Of a stretch of 64,000 nt of DNA, positions 12,019-24,845 are shown piece by piece. The DNA comes from Cycas panzhihuaensis (Eukaryota; Cycadophyta): assembly GCA_023213395.1 (NCBI GenBank), contig CM041465.1:220355741-220419740 (forward strand), written 5' to 3'. Positions within the stretch are counted from its first letter, which is position 1. Each line of letters opens with the position of its first letter. The notes under the pieces are model-generated. The model saw nothing but the letters and a program-made list of their open reading frames with translations, was not told the DNA's origin and ran no database searches. Both the position numbers and the translations under genes were made by a program.

Positions 12019-12710
12019 TGTTAAATTTATTAATATGATCATATAAATAAGGTGCATTCAAATATAAGAAGAAGAAAGCATGAAATATGAACAAAACACA
12101 TTGCAAAATGATGTATGAAAATACTACAAGTAAATTGGTTACATTATGCAACTAAATTTTAATAAAGCTTCTACATATATCAAAAGTCAATATACAAATG
12201 AAGGGATCATGCTTAATTTATAAGTATACAACACTTGAATATAAGTAATATAATTAGCCAAGTTAGTGACAAAGGAGATAGACTCGACCGAATTATAGAT
12301 TACATTTAAATTTATAATTTGCCCAGGGGGAGTAGGGGTGTGGTTCATACCCTATGATACATAAGTACAAATACATATAAAATACAATATAATGAAGGGT
12401 TATTAGATGTTTTAACACTCTAAACTAGGAATCCAATAGTTTAAACGATGCACAAAATAGACCTCCTATTAAAAAGTTGTAGCTAAAATAGTGTAGGGTA
12501 CTCCTTATGCAAAGTGAACTAGATTGGTTTGGGCTTAATCCCCCTTTCAAGACTAGTTCTTAGTTTCAAAAGGTCACAATGTGACCATCTGCTAGGCTAT
12601 TGAGGGAGGCAATCACATAATTTTATAAATGATGCAGAGTAATAAAGCTCGATGAAATCACATTGAGAGGAAGGATCTACAACTAGTGCTACTTCTAGAT
12701 GCTTCCAACA
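12019..12710 (-). repeat. 5' LTR of G1 (about 692 bp)
   Basis: Reads TGTTGGAAGC... at 12710 down to ...TTTAACA at 12019 on the minus strand, followed at once by the PBS. It aligns along most of its length with 13092-13668. Shared blocks include an 'AAGGG(G)AT(A/C)AT...CTTAATTTATAAG' phrase and a 'CATTA...GTTTTAACA' phrase. Confidence 0.65.
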
Positions 12711-13080
12711 GGACTTGGTAAAGTGGATCTACATCACTTAAGGTTGCACGACATGAAAGAGGGTGTGGGAGAGCTGGCTAAGGGTGCAAAGGATCTTCCC
12801 CTTACAAACTTTCAAAACTCAATTAAATTGAGAAAAAAAACTCTTAGATATATTACAGAGTCACACCAAAGGGTGGTACAAAGGGCCTGAGAGAGGTATG
12901 AAGATAGATTAGACTCCAAGAACCGAGATGTAAATTAATCAGATGTTGGAAATAGACAAATAAAGACTAAAATAACATTCAAATAATAGAAATGGGGTGT
13001 TATTTTAATAAATGGGCTCCCATTTCTCAGCAAACTAAATGATAAGGCCTATAATAAACTTGACACATACATATATACTA
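12711..13080 (-). mobile_element. Leader remnant of sister element G2
   Basis: About 370 bp of noncoding leader between the G2 PBS and the G1 LTR. It resembles the G1 leader by eye. The short open frame 12699-12890 on the plus strand has no motif and overlaps the LTR junction, so it is not treated as a gene. Confidence 0.5.
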
Positions 13081-13091
13081 CCCTGATACCA
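13081..13091 (-). promoter_or_regulatory. Primer binding site of G2
   Basis: TGGTATCAGGG on the minus strand, one step beyond the LTR end. It is closer than G1's to the usual initiator-Met-tRNA site. Confidence 0.6.
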
Positions 13092-13668
13092 TGAAAAACT
13101 GATTAACAAGAATATTAGTATATATATGCATGTAATTATATCAAATAAAAGCACAAAATAAGATAAACATAATAGATTTACACAAATTTCTTGTAAATAA
13201 GTATGATAGGTAAATCAATTACACTGCACAAATATGTTTTGGTAGAACTTCTTTATTCCCAAAAATTCAATATATAAATAAGAGGGATAATCCTTAATTT
13301 ATAAGCATTTGAAACTCAAATATAATAATGTGAATGGTTGATATAATGGGCCAATATTATTGACCCGTTATAGAGCAAGTGGGTAGACCTAACCTATTTC
13401 TAAATTACAATTGAATTATAAATAAGGGGTTACACCCAATGCTATATTTGGTATATGATATTATTACAAAGGTATATAATATACAAATACACATTAGGTT
13501 ATCATTATGTTTTAACATTATTGGTAGTGGAAAGTAAAGAAAAATGTTGGGGTTAATATAAATGGGCATCTCTACACAATAAACCAAAGTAATAACAAAT
13601 CTGCACACTTGATCAAATATATACAATTTGGTAAGGCAAGTTCCCACATCTTTTCAAGGTGCTTCAGT
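13092..13668 (-). repeat. 5' LTR of sister element G2
   Basis: Aligns with the G1 LTR. The low end is set by the PBS. The high end near 13668 is set by similarity ('GGTGCTTCAG' against 'GATGCTTCCAACA') and may be off by a few bases. The open frames 13405-13647 and 13659-13868 lie in or beside the LTR and have no motif. Confidence 0.6.
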
Positions 13669-14109
13669 TTCTTTTTTGTCAAGCTGTCTTTGTTGTTATT
13701 GGTATAATATTTTCAAAACAACAAATTACTATTCTAGTGGCCTATTCATCTATAAACTTGCCTTGTGATATCCTCACAAAACAAACTCTTGTGAGTATGA
13801 TATCAAAACATATTAAGTTACAATATGCCAAGTGTATTGTTAGAGGAAAAATAACATATACAAATTAATACTGTTGAAGAAATACCAACAAAAATATAAG
13901 ATTTTCCACCAATCCAAAGTTTTTAAAAATAAATATATATATATACTAGTGTTGTGTGCATAGGCTTAATCACACACACAGATCTGCATAAAAGTGTGTT
14001 AAGACATACAACTATATATCTGCTTGAAAACTTATTTTTTCTGCAATATCAACACTAATTGCTGATACATTCTAAGATGTATCTGAAACACTTTTCTTTC
14101 TGCTCTCTG
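13669..14109. other. Unassigned A+T-rich stretch
   Basis: No domain, LTR or repeat structure was recognised. A short (TA)n run sits near 13930-13945, followed by a run of CA dinucleotides near 13970. It separates the G2 LTR from the gene-fragment region. Confidence 0.3.
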
Positions 14110-14520
14110 CAAAGCAATTTTTGCATTGCTCACACTCTGAGTAGCTTCAACCTCTAAGGCAACTGTCTGCTTTGCTAAAATCATTACATTTGCTTCTCAA
14201 TTTTTTTTGTTCTCTAATCATTTACTACCCTATTGGAGAACCCATTTGTGCCTAGTTTTCTTCATACATATCATTGGATCTCACAACTGCCAAAGGTGTT
14301 TTCTAACTAGTGACAAAGCCACCAATCTTTTCTCTTGGGTTAGCTCTTTCCTTCTCTATAGGATTTGAAGTCACCCCAGTATCCTTTCCATTGCTCAAAC
14401 TATAATTTGATGGAAAACTAGAAGAATGCTAATCAAGGTCTTCATTTGGATTGCAATACGACAAGCTCTCTATCACTGCCTACTTTGATTTTATTGTCCT
14501 TCTCATAATCCTTATTAGAG
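14060..14520 (-). pseudogene. Coding-like gene fragment, possibly KEA-type K+/H+ antiporter N-terminal region
   Basis: On the minus strand several phrases read as protein with normal-looking composition: 'SNKDYEKDNKIKVGSDREL' followed by 'VVLQSK', then in another frame 'FPSNYSLSNGKDTGVTSNP' and 'EKERANPREKIGGFVTS', then 'KQTVALEVEATQSVSNAKI' and 'ALQRAE'. Single stops or shifts separate them. The last phrase recalls the helical N-terminal region of plastid KEA1/KEA2 antiporters, but this is from memory and weak. It is on the same strand as the AMSH fragment about 370 bp upstream. It could be a decayed gene piece or captured exon; I do not claim a function. Confidence 0.35.
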
Positions 14521-14890
14521 AGCTAAAAGTAATAATCACCCATTCATCTACTCCAGGAATAGAGTCTGCAATTTTGTGCCATTAATCCCAACCGTTAATC
14601 ATTCATTAGAACTGTAGATCATTAAACATACTGTTAATCCCAATGACTCTTCCTCTGGCCTACCTATTCCCTCTCTGATCTCTGTTCTTCGCTCTCCCTG
14701 TCACCTTGCGAGCACTGCAACATGTAATAGAAACTATCCCTTCCAACACAACATGCAAAACCATAAGAGATACCACAGTTGCAGTTCTAAAGTGTTCAAT
14801 ACCCAAAACCTATAGAAAGAAACAGAAAACTACACCACACACTTACAGACTGTGCCACCCAAACCAACGGCTTAGCCATTCTCCCCCATT

Positions 14891-15115
14891 CTACGTTTGA
14901 TAGTCTTGATGATGCGGTATAGTTTCAGAGATCAAATGTGAAAATCTTAGAAGTATAATGTACAGGGCTATGAGATTCTTCTCCTCCCGATAAATCCTTG
15001 CCTGCTTAAGCACATTATCAGCAATTTGATAATAATAACTAAGGGACATTTGATTGTCGACATTGACCTTCTGAGTGCTAGTCGCTATGCTTAATGCTCG
15101 TGAAGATGCCCTCAT
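14891..15115 (-). pseudogene. AMSH-like deubiquitinase, first-exon fragment (MIT/USP8-dimer-like N-terminus)
   Basis: A 74-residue open frame starting at the ATG at 15115. It contains 'VDNQMSLSYYYQIADNVLK', 'QARIYREEKN', 'LYIILLRFSHLISETIP' and 'HHQDYQT'. This is the N-terminal helical region of plant AMSH proteins, JAMM-type ubiquitin isopeptidases of the ESCRT/endosome pathway. The family continues for a few hundred more residues to a C-terminal metalloprotease domain that is absent here. The frame stops right after 'DYQT', at CAAAC/GTAGAATGG, which looks like an exon end with a GT donor. It is surrounded by retroelements, so it is a fragment or captured exon rather than a working gene. Confidence 0.75.
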
Positions 15116-15546
<431 letters not shown>

Positions 15547-16874
15547 TTTTTATATAAAGTTTTAAAAAAAATTAAACTTTATTGTATATAAGTTGAATTC
15601 TGAGGTTTTTAAAGTGTTAACCCTCTCAAGTCTGAGCCCCTAGTCTTATTCAATCTCCACATGACCGTAGTATATTGTTAAAGGGGCCAATTCACCTTTT
15701 ATAATTTTTTTTTCTTTTTATTTTTTTAAAAAAATTCATTTTACACAAGGTAACTAGCCTTTTTTTTGCCATAGCTTTTTAATGGGTGATTGGTTTCTGA
15801 TGAAACCTATCCCATTACATCTAGAATTTTCTAAGGTGTAATTTTGACTGGTCATATGACCCATTTGGAGCTAATTTGACCTATTTTCAGTCAATTTAAA
15901 GTCAATTAGTGATTTTTAGAGCATTTTTTAAACTTTTTACAAAACCATTTTTTAACAGATTATATTTTATTGCTGGGTGATTATTTTCTATCTGAATCTA
16001 TTCTGTAGTTATTTATTATCAATGAACTTTATTACCATTTATTTATTTTATTTTTTAAGATTTATTTTAATCATTATTTTAATCGACCAAAGCGACACTT
16101 TAGTGTTTTTTAGCATTTTTTAAATATTTTACGATAAAAGTACTTGTTGCCATTTTCATTATAATTTCTTTGTTTTACATCAGAATTTAATTCCATCAAT
16201 TTTGTTGGGAAGTTGACTCACTCCTCTTCAAACTGACACTATTTTTTATAAGTTTTGAAGTGCTTTTACTAATTTTCAAATCCATCAAAGTTGAGATACT
16301 TAATAGCCTCCAATCTGACATTATTACACATTTGGTATATATTATTTCTTAAATTTTCAATTAAAAAGTATATTGAGAAGCTCTATAAAGTATAATTAAA
16401 TATTTTACAGTATTTTATAAGTTTTTGTTAGCATTTTTTATAATATTTTGAGCCTCAGACTCCTATTAGACCTTAAAACGAGGACTGTATCTTTGGCTCA
16501 TCAAAATATTGACTTGCAAGAACCTATTTTCAAAACGGTCAGTTCCATTGAATATTCTTTTCATCAATCTTCAATTTGGTATAGTTTTAATTTACTCTGA
16601 CATCATTTAGTATAACTTTGAAGCTACTAAACTTAAGTATTAAAGTATATCCTAGCAGGCTTATCTTAAGAATTTTTATTTTTTCATCTTCAAAGTTTCA
16701 ATTTAGACCTAATTAAAAGAATTTTAGTTACATTTAAAATTTTCTTATATATTCATTATATTTAAAAGTTTATCTGAAATTATATCTTATAAGTTTGTCA
16801 TATTTATTGATTTATTAACCTTTTTTTACTTAGTAAAAATATATTTCCTTTTATGTACTAAAGTTTTTGGTAAA

Positions 16875-17366
16875 ATGGCAATTAATCTTAATCAAGTACA
16901 ATTTACTACATTTAATGGCCATAATTTTTCACTATGGCATAAGACTATAAAAAAATATTTTATTACGCATGATCTTTAGACTTACTTATAGAATGAATAT
17001 GATGTTAGAATTAAGGAAAACATTAAAAAAGATAATGAAGCCCTAGCTTTAATATTTTGCACCATTCGTGATTATGTATTTTCTAAAGTTTATGAATTAA
17101 TAACTTCTAAATCTATATGGGATGTCTTGATTTCAACTTATAGGGGAGATACCCTCAATGTATTTGACATTAATTTTGTTGAGCATGTGAGACACGTGCC
17201 AAAACAGGTAAATTATAATGAAAAGACCAATGAAGATACAAATCAAATGCATGATCATCTTATTGCACAAGAGTCTAATCCTCCATTTGAGGAGAAGAAT
17301 GAATCTTATGATATGATAGAGGAGAGTTATGATGATTTGACAGTTGTTCACAATACAAAGTTTTCA
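16875..17366 (+). pseudogene. Copia gag N-terminal remnant, copy 2
   Basis: From the ATG at 16875 the frames read 'FNGHNFSLWH', 'YFITHDL', then an open stretch with 'WDVLISTYRGDTLNVFD' and 'NQMHDHLIAQESNPPFEE', up to the stop near 17367. This is the UBN2/DUF4219 gag seen in Copia C and Copia B of this window. Gag is cut before any zinc knuckle. It is better preserved than copy 1. A non-autonomous element could still use such a gag piece only if it were intact, which it is not. Confidence 0.7.
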
Positions 17367-17441
17367 TAAGACAAAGTTCAAGTTCAAAGTTTCCTTAAAG
17401 TTATAGTTGACAAAGTCAAAGTTATAGCTATACATACATTT

Positions 17442-17629
17442 TTGAATCAAGCCTCATCTACTTACAGATTTTTTGCACCATTCAATGATGAAGACATACA
17501 CATTAGTAAAAGGATGAAGCAAGTTGATAATGATCAAACTAAGAGAAAAATTTTTAAAGTTTTTTTTAAGTACAAATTCTACAAGTTTAAAGAGAATACA
17601 TTATTCATAATAATCATTAAGGAGGAGAA
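17442..17629 (+). pseudogene. Tail of Copia pol and polypurine tract, copy 2
   Basis: The open frame 17442-17729 contains 'FKYKFYKFKEN' and 'IIKEENVG', which parallels the end of Copia C RNase H ('KFHKFRDNLGVTQNEH' then R-G-E). So the last residues of pol are kept while RT and integrase are gone. The purine tract AAGGAGGAGAA (17619-17629) is the PPT. The same arrangement is visible in copy 1 at about 2400-2470. Confidence 0.55.
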
Positions 17630-18016
17630 TGTTGGGATTAATGCTCATCACCCCACTCCCACCTTCCAACCAGGAGTTCACACCTCACACTCATCAATTT
17701 ATATTGTGGGTGCTCACATGTGTAAGTAAATATAAGGTAAGTTTAGTTAAGTTTATTTTGAGTTAAATTTGTATTATTTTATTGTTCTTTAAATTTTAGG
17801 GGTTGAGGAGTTTCCCTCCTCCCCCAAACTATATATTTTGAGGGGTGTGCAACCCTAGTGTCTTTAGACACCACATTTATTGTGGACTTTTGTAATACTC
17901 TCTTCACAAACATGGATTAAATATACAAGTTTTATGTGTTTATGCTACTATGCAACAATGATGTATTAATAATTTATTTATGTTCTACCCTATTCTCCAT
18001 GATTTTATTTCTTTCA
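17630..18016 (+). repeat. 3' LTR of copy 2 (about 387 bp)
   Basis: TGTTGGGATTAATG... to ...TTATTTCTTTCA, canonical TG/CA ends, directly after the PPT. It aligns with 2471-2884. No confirmed target duplication, because the 5' LTR is missing. Confidence 0.75.
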
Positions 18017-19011
18017 TAAAATAGGTAAGGGGATGTTGTATCTATAACTTGTTGACCCTGGAATTTGAGTAGTAAAATCACCTAGTATACAAGGATGAGT
18101 ATGATGAGCTTATTGAAATAATATAGGTTAATTATAAATAGAAATTTAGGCATATGAGGCCCACAAGGTGTTGGTGGGCCATTTTTTCCAAAAATGATAG
18201 TTCAAAATGACTTCTTAATCAACACAGTGTATTGATTAAAATAAGATGTATAAATTTTAATGGCCACCTTTAAGGCTATGGACTTATTTTTTTATTTATT
18301 TTTTTTTACTTGGCAATCAATAAGGCTATTCTAATGGATTTTTATTCTAAGAAGTATATGAAAAGTTATGGCCTTTTCTTTTTGTCTTTTTTCTAAACTT
18401 AATTGCTTCTAGAATGAAGGATGATTAGATGAATAGGAGTAGTATGCTAGACTTTGATGAGGGAGTGTTTGGCTCTGTAGTCTCATGATAAACTTCAAAA
18501 ACGTTCTTGTAAAGTAACCTTTAGGCACTAACTACTAACCCATGTACCATAGAGGGACAAATGACTAACTGAATTCTTATTCTATGTAAGACAAGGGGAA
18601 TCCTATATGGGTCCTTTGATATACTTAAAGGTACACAGAGGCTCAATTATGTAGTTGAGTTCTATTTGAGAGTTGGTTTAATAGACTTAGCTAAAGGTCT
18701 TTATACAAGGGGGAAAAAGCCATAATATGCTTAGCCCAGATTGATAGATCCTCTTGATGTTTATAGACCCTTAGTATAGGGTCTCTACCTAACTAGGGCA
18801 AGTAGTTACCAAGAAAAGTTATCTACCTTTATATAGGAAAGAGAGGGGGTAGAAAGGGTAGCTACTAAGCAGTGTTAACTGCCCTTGAATTTAAAAAATA
18901 TTAAAATGACTGAAATGAAAAAAAAAATATAAGAAAAGAGTTCTGAGAGTCACCAAGGAAAAAAAATCCCTTTTATAAACTCTTAGATGCCCCCACTAGA
19001 TTACTAAACCT
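18017..19011 (-). mobile_element. Leader of truncated Gypsy H
   Basis: About 1 kb between the H primer binding site and the LTR of copy 2. No domain is recognised. It is read as the untranslated leader of H, whose body has been replaced or displaced at 18016/18017. A T-rich tract lies near 18285-18310. Confidence 0.45.
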
Positions 19012-19024
19012 CACTCTAATACCA
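19012..19024 (-). promoter_or_regulatory. Primer binding site of Gypsy H
   Basis: TGGTATTAGAGTG on the minus strand. It differs from TGGTATCAGAGC by C-to-T changes typical of methylated-cytosine decay, and lies two bases after the LTR end. Confidence 0.65.
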
Positions 19025-19026
19025 CT

Positions 19027-19338
19027 TGGAGTGTGACCTCTAATATATCACCTTATAAATGGGTAACAATAATAAAGATCAAGAGAATTATAGTAGCTTT
19101 TATTATCTTGAATATTGAAATTACATGGAAAGAACATAATGAGCATAAATAGAATACCAAATTAGTACTATAGTCATATTCTCTCAAGAGTAAAATAACA
19201 AGATTCCCTTGTTCTATAATTTACAGCCCTTAAATAGACAAAAGAGGGCCCCTTCCAAATAATCCTACTGGTGGCATAAGTAGCATTTTATTTCATTAGA
19301 GGGCTTAGCAACCCACACATAAAGTTTCATAACTAACA
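19027..19338 (-). repeat. 5' LTR of Gypsy H (about 312 bp)
   Basis: Minus strand TGTTAGTTATG... at 19338 to ...CACACTCCA at 19027, TG/CA ends, followed by the PBS. It begins exactly where the RNase H of Gypsy F stops, so H (or its LTR) inserted into F. The second LTR is not found. Confidence 0.55.
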
Positions 19339-19998
19339 CTGCACTTAACCATCTAGAGTATTACCATATGTTAATGCTTCTCATGACTAGTAATGCTAAT
19401 CATGTAATATACTAAGAATTTATACACACCATAGGGAAAACAACTTTTACTATATAATGTTTCTAAGTCTTGATGGAATGACACGATGCTATCAATTCTT
19501 GATTAAAAATAGGACACCTTTGTTTAATTGGATCTATTTTTCTACTTTCATGGGCCACGTGTAGCCTTCCCACATTAAGATAGCTCAAATAGCTTCACCA
19601 TTAGCATCAATATATAATATATATTGTTTTGATGGATAAAAAATGTATAAACCTAGTGTAATCATTTATTTTTCTTTTAACTAAGTTAAAATCAATTAAT
19701 AAACATTTAACTAAATAAATTTAGAATATTTTTTAATAAATTCAATAAAGGAGTTACAAGTTAAGAATAACCTTGAATAAACTTCTAATTAAAAATTGCA
19801 ACACTAAGGAAATTCCATAATTCATACATATATTAGGGAATTGGTCACTCTATTATGGTTTGGATTTTTTTAGATCTAGTGTTACTATATCTTTAAAGAT
19901 AATATAACCCAAATACTCTATTTTCTCCTAAAAGAAATCACACTTTAATAAATTTGCATACAATTTATGAATTCTTACTATCTATAATGTCATTCTCA
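19339..19998 (-). pseudogene. Gypsy F: C-terminal half of RT and RNase H
   Basis: Continues the RT that breaks off at about 47870. Read downward from 19998: 'KLYANLLKCDFF' and 'EKIEYLGYIIFKD' (RT connection region; family: LYAKFSKCEFW...FLGHIISxDGI), 'LWNFLSVAIF' (family VRSFLGLAGYYRRF), 'YILYIDANGEAI' and 'AILM' (RNase H start with the D-A-x-G box), then 'HESRKIDPIKQR' and 'FNQELIA' and 'KHYIV' to about 19400. The phrase order is exactly that of Gypsy chromovirus-like RT-RNase H. Copia A (19999-47865) splits the gene. Many stops. Confidence 0.75.
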
Positions 19999-20355
19999 TG
20001 TTAAGGTAAAGCTTAAGGAAATGATGTTTTGATGTTAATTTTTCATTAAAATGTATGTTAAGTTTACATTAGTATTAACACTTATTTTTATTTTTTAATA
20101 TATATCAAATATATCCATTGTTAATTAGCATTTATTGGTATTTATAGTTCTCAAGGAAAATGGAACACTAAACTAAGAGATGAGTGTGTTTCCCTCTTTA
20201 TAATAGGTGTTTATCCACACTTTTGTTTATAAAAAACATTTATCTTGTACATTCAAAAACTTTAGAGCCTATGTGATTATAATAACTGATCAATATAGTG
20301 ACTTTATTATGATATCTTTTCCTAAGGATTGCTTGTATTGTGCATAAACACTTAT
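19999..20355 (+). repeat. 5' LTR of Copia A (about 357 bp)
   Basis: TGTTAAGGTAAAG... aligned with 47500 onward. Shared blocks: 'TTTTCATTAA', 'TATATATCAAAT', 'GAGATGAGTGTGTT' against 'TAGATGAGTGTGTT', and 'TTGCTTGTATTGTG' against 'TTGCTCATATTGTG'. The right end is set by the PBS. Confidence 0.7.
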
Positions 20356-20356
20356 A

Positions 20357-20368
20357 TGGTATCAGAGC
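20357..20368 (+). promoter_or_regulatory. Primer binding site of Copia A
   Basis: TGGTATCAGAGC, a perfect match to the plant initiator-Met-tRNA 3' end complement. It is the reference site for the decayed versions elsewhere in the window. Confidence 0.9.
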
Positions 20369-20394
20369 AAAGGCTAACTTGTGCACTTTTAAAG

Positions 20395-22690
<2,296 letters not shown>

Positions 22691-22708
22691 TTAGGAGGGG
22701 GGGGGGAG

Positions 22709-22937
22709 TGTAAACTAAACATATGTATAACACACACAAAGAAATAAGAAGAAGGATAACTAAATATCTAAGAAAAATGGTGTTGTTAAAGAATACTAGG
22801 ATAAATAACCCCATGAAATAAATAGGAAATATTTTAAGGGTATCGGCACATACCTTAAAGTTAACCATTGACAATATACTACCTATGTTGAAATAATTAG
22901 ATTGGGAACAAGTTTTGAGGTTAGTGTTATCCTTACA
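22709..22937 (-). repeat. 3' LTR of Copia B
   Basis: Minus strand TGTAAGGATAACACTAACC from 22937, following the purine tract TAAGGGAGAAA (22938-22948). It aligns with 43146-43398; shared: 'AGAAGAAGGAT(A/C)AC(T)AAATATCTA' region and 'CCATGAAATAAAT' against 'CTATGAAATAAAT' on the plus strand. The low end at 22709 is approximate; a run of G lies next to it. Confidence 0.65.
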
Positions 22938-22948
22938 TTTCTCCCTTA

Positions 22949-24560
22949 TAATGTGTATATAGAGAGCTTTAATTTTTTCTTTAATTTTACTAATTTTTTC
23001 CTTGCTTAATGCCTTTATGAATATATCTACCACTTGTTCCTCTATATTATAGCAGACCAACTCTAATTCTTCTTGTTACACTAACTCTTTGATGAAATGA
23101 TTTTGTGTTTTAATATATTTAGTCCTACCATAAAACATTAGATTCCTAGTCACTTGAATTATATTATGATTATCACAAAGTAATTGATTAGGACCAACTT
23201 TTCTTCTTTTAAATCCTTAAGTAGCCTTCTAAGCCAAATTGTTTCATAAGTTCTTACTATAAATGCCTCATACTCTACTTGTTTAGTGGAAGGAGATATT
23301 ATTAATTACTTTTATATATACCATGTGACCACTATTGTAACTAAATTAAAATCATATCCTTATGTATACTTCCTATCATCTATACAATCTACTTAGTTTG
23401 AGTTAGTATATCCAATCAACCTGTAATAATCTAATGACCTGTAGTGAATACCATAACTAATCATGTTATTGAGATATTTGAGGATCTTTCCATTTACTTT
23501 ATAATATCACATCATATGCATATTTATAAATATAGAAGCTACACTAACTTCATATATGGTATTTAGTCAAGTCCAAGTCAAATATATAAGGTCACTAGTG
23601 AACTACTTACAAAGAGTAGGATCATTTGATTCAAACTCCTCATCCTTGGATGATTTTAACCTAACACCTATTGGTATTACAAATGACTTGTAACTCTCCA
23701 TGTTAAATGTATACAACATGTTTACTATGTACTTCCTTTATGATACAAATATTCCCTTTTTACCTTGCCATACTTTGATGCTTAAGAAATAATGTATCAT
23801 TCCTAAATCTATTATTTCAAACTCCTATCACATATTTATTTTGAATTATTTAGACAAGTAATCATAATTCCTTATGCACACAAGGTTATCAATATACAAA
23901 GCCATATTCAAAATTGAATTTTTATTGAGCTCAACATATAAGTTGGGGTATGATTAGCTTCTTAAAAATCTCATCTTTAAAGTAGCTATCAATCCTATAG
24001 TACCATGTTCTAGATATCTATTTGACCCTATATAAGGCTTTCCTTATCTGCATACTTATTAAGATGGCACTTTTTATATCTATTTAATTAATTATACAAC
24101 CATATTGTGTAGTTAAGGCTAAGATCAATCTAACCATCTTTGTCCTTCCTACAGGTGTAAATGCCTCATTATAATTAATGCCTTTAATATATGCATAGGC
24201 TTTATAACTAGTTAAGCCTTATATGTATTAATCGATCCATCTAACCTATACGTAGTCCTATAGACCCATTTAATTCCAATTACATTCTACTTAGGTGGAA
24301 AATCAACTAACTCCCATGTATTATTTTTCACTAAGGCGTTGTACTTTTCCATTATAACTTTTGTCTTCTTATCTTAAGTGCTTACCTCTTCCAAATTTTG
24401 AGGCTCATTATTTTCCATCACTTATGTCATCAAGGTAAAATTCACTATACTTTAAGATCAAGGAGTTCTCTTTCCAAACTTTATATCAAAATATCTAGAG
24501 GTATATAACTTCTTTATGCTCATTTAGGAAACCTTTGATTAACATGGCTTAAAGTGGATG
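22949..24560 (-). pseudogene. RT and RNase H of Copia B
   Basis: Read downward: 'VKNNTWELVDFPP' reading (near 24330), 'GIKWVYRT' (near 24260), then the catalytic site as 'LYIDNLVCIRNYDYLSK' near 23900. The family box is Y-V-D-D, so the second Asp is now Asn. 'EIIDLGMIHYFLSIKVWQGK' follows, then the RNase H part with 'GYTNSN', 'SPSTKQVEYEAFIV' and 'IWLRRLLKDL', ending 'EEQVVDIFIKALSKEKISK' in the open frame at 22644-23060. Order and motifs are standard Copia pol. Many stops. Confidence 0.8.
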
Positions 24561-24584
24561 GTCTTTCTCCACATATATTAGTCA

Positions 24585-24845
<261 letters not shown>

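Larger units (their letters stand above)
2885..12710 (-). mobile_element. Ty3/Gypsy element G1, Tat-like, with a second (archaeal-type) RNase H
   Basis: Minus-strand Gypsy read from high to low coordinates: 5' LTR (12019-12710), PBS (12007-12018), leader, gag, protease, reverse transcriptase, RNase H, integrase, a spacer of about 1.2 kb, and an archaeal-type RNase H cut at 2885. Gypsy order (RT and RNase H before integrase) together with an extra aRNase H points to the plant Tat/Ogre-like lineage. The 3' end is missing: copy 1 of the Copia derivative occupies 1-2884, and the rest probably lies left of the window. Many in-frame stops mean it cannot move on its own. Confidence 0.8.
15547..18016 (+). 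mobile_element. Internally deleted Copia derivative, copy 2
   Basis: Second copy of the element at 1-2884: leader (to 16874), UBN2-type gag start (16875-17366), a short tail resembling the Copia RNase H end (about 17560-17620), purine tract and 3' LTR (17630-18016). Protease, integrase, RT and most of RNase H are absent at the same place as in copy 1. The 5' LTR and PBS are not found; the left end runs into the (TA)n tract. The right end meets the leader of Gypsy H. Confidence 0.75.

Noticed and set aside
14706-14900. 64-codon plus-strand frame beside the AMSH fragment
   Set aside because: No motif, and it is antisense to the gene-fragment strand.
20357-20368. tRNA gene at the initiator-tRNA match
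   Set aside because: Only the 12-base primer site is present, with no cloverleaf around it.
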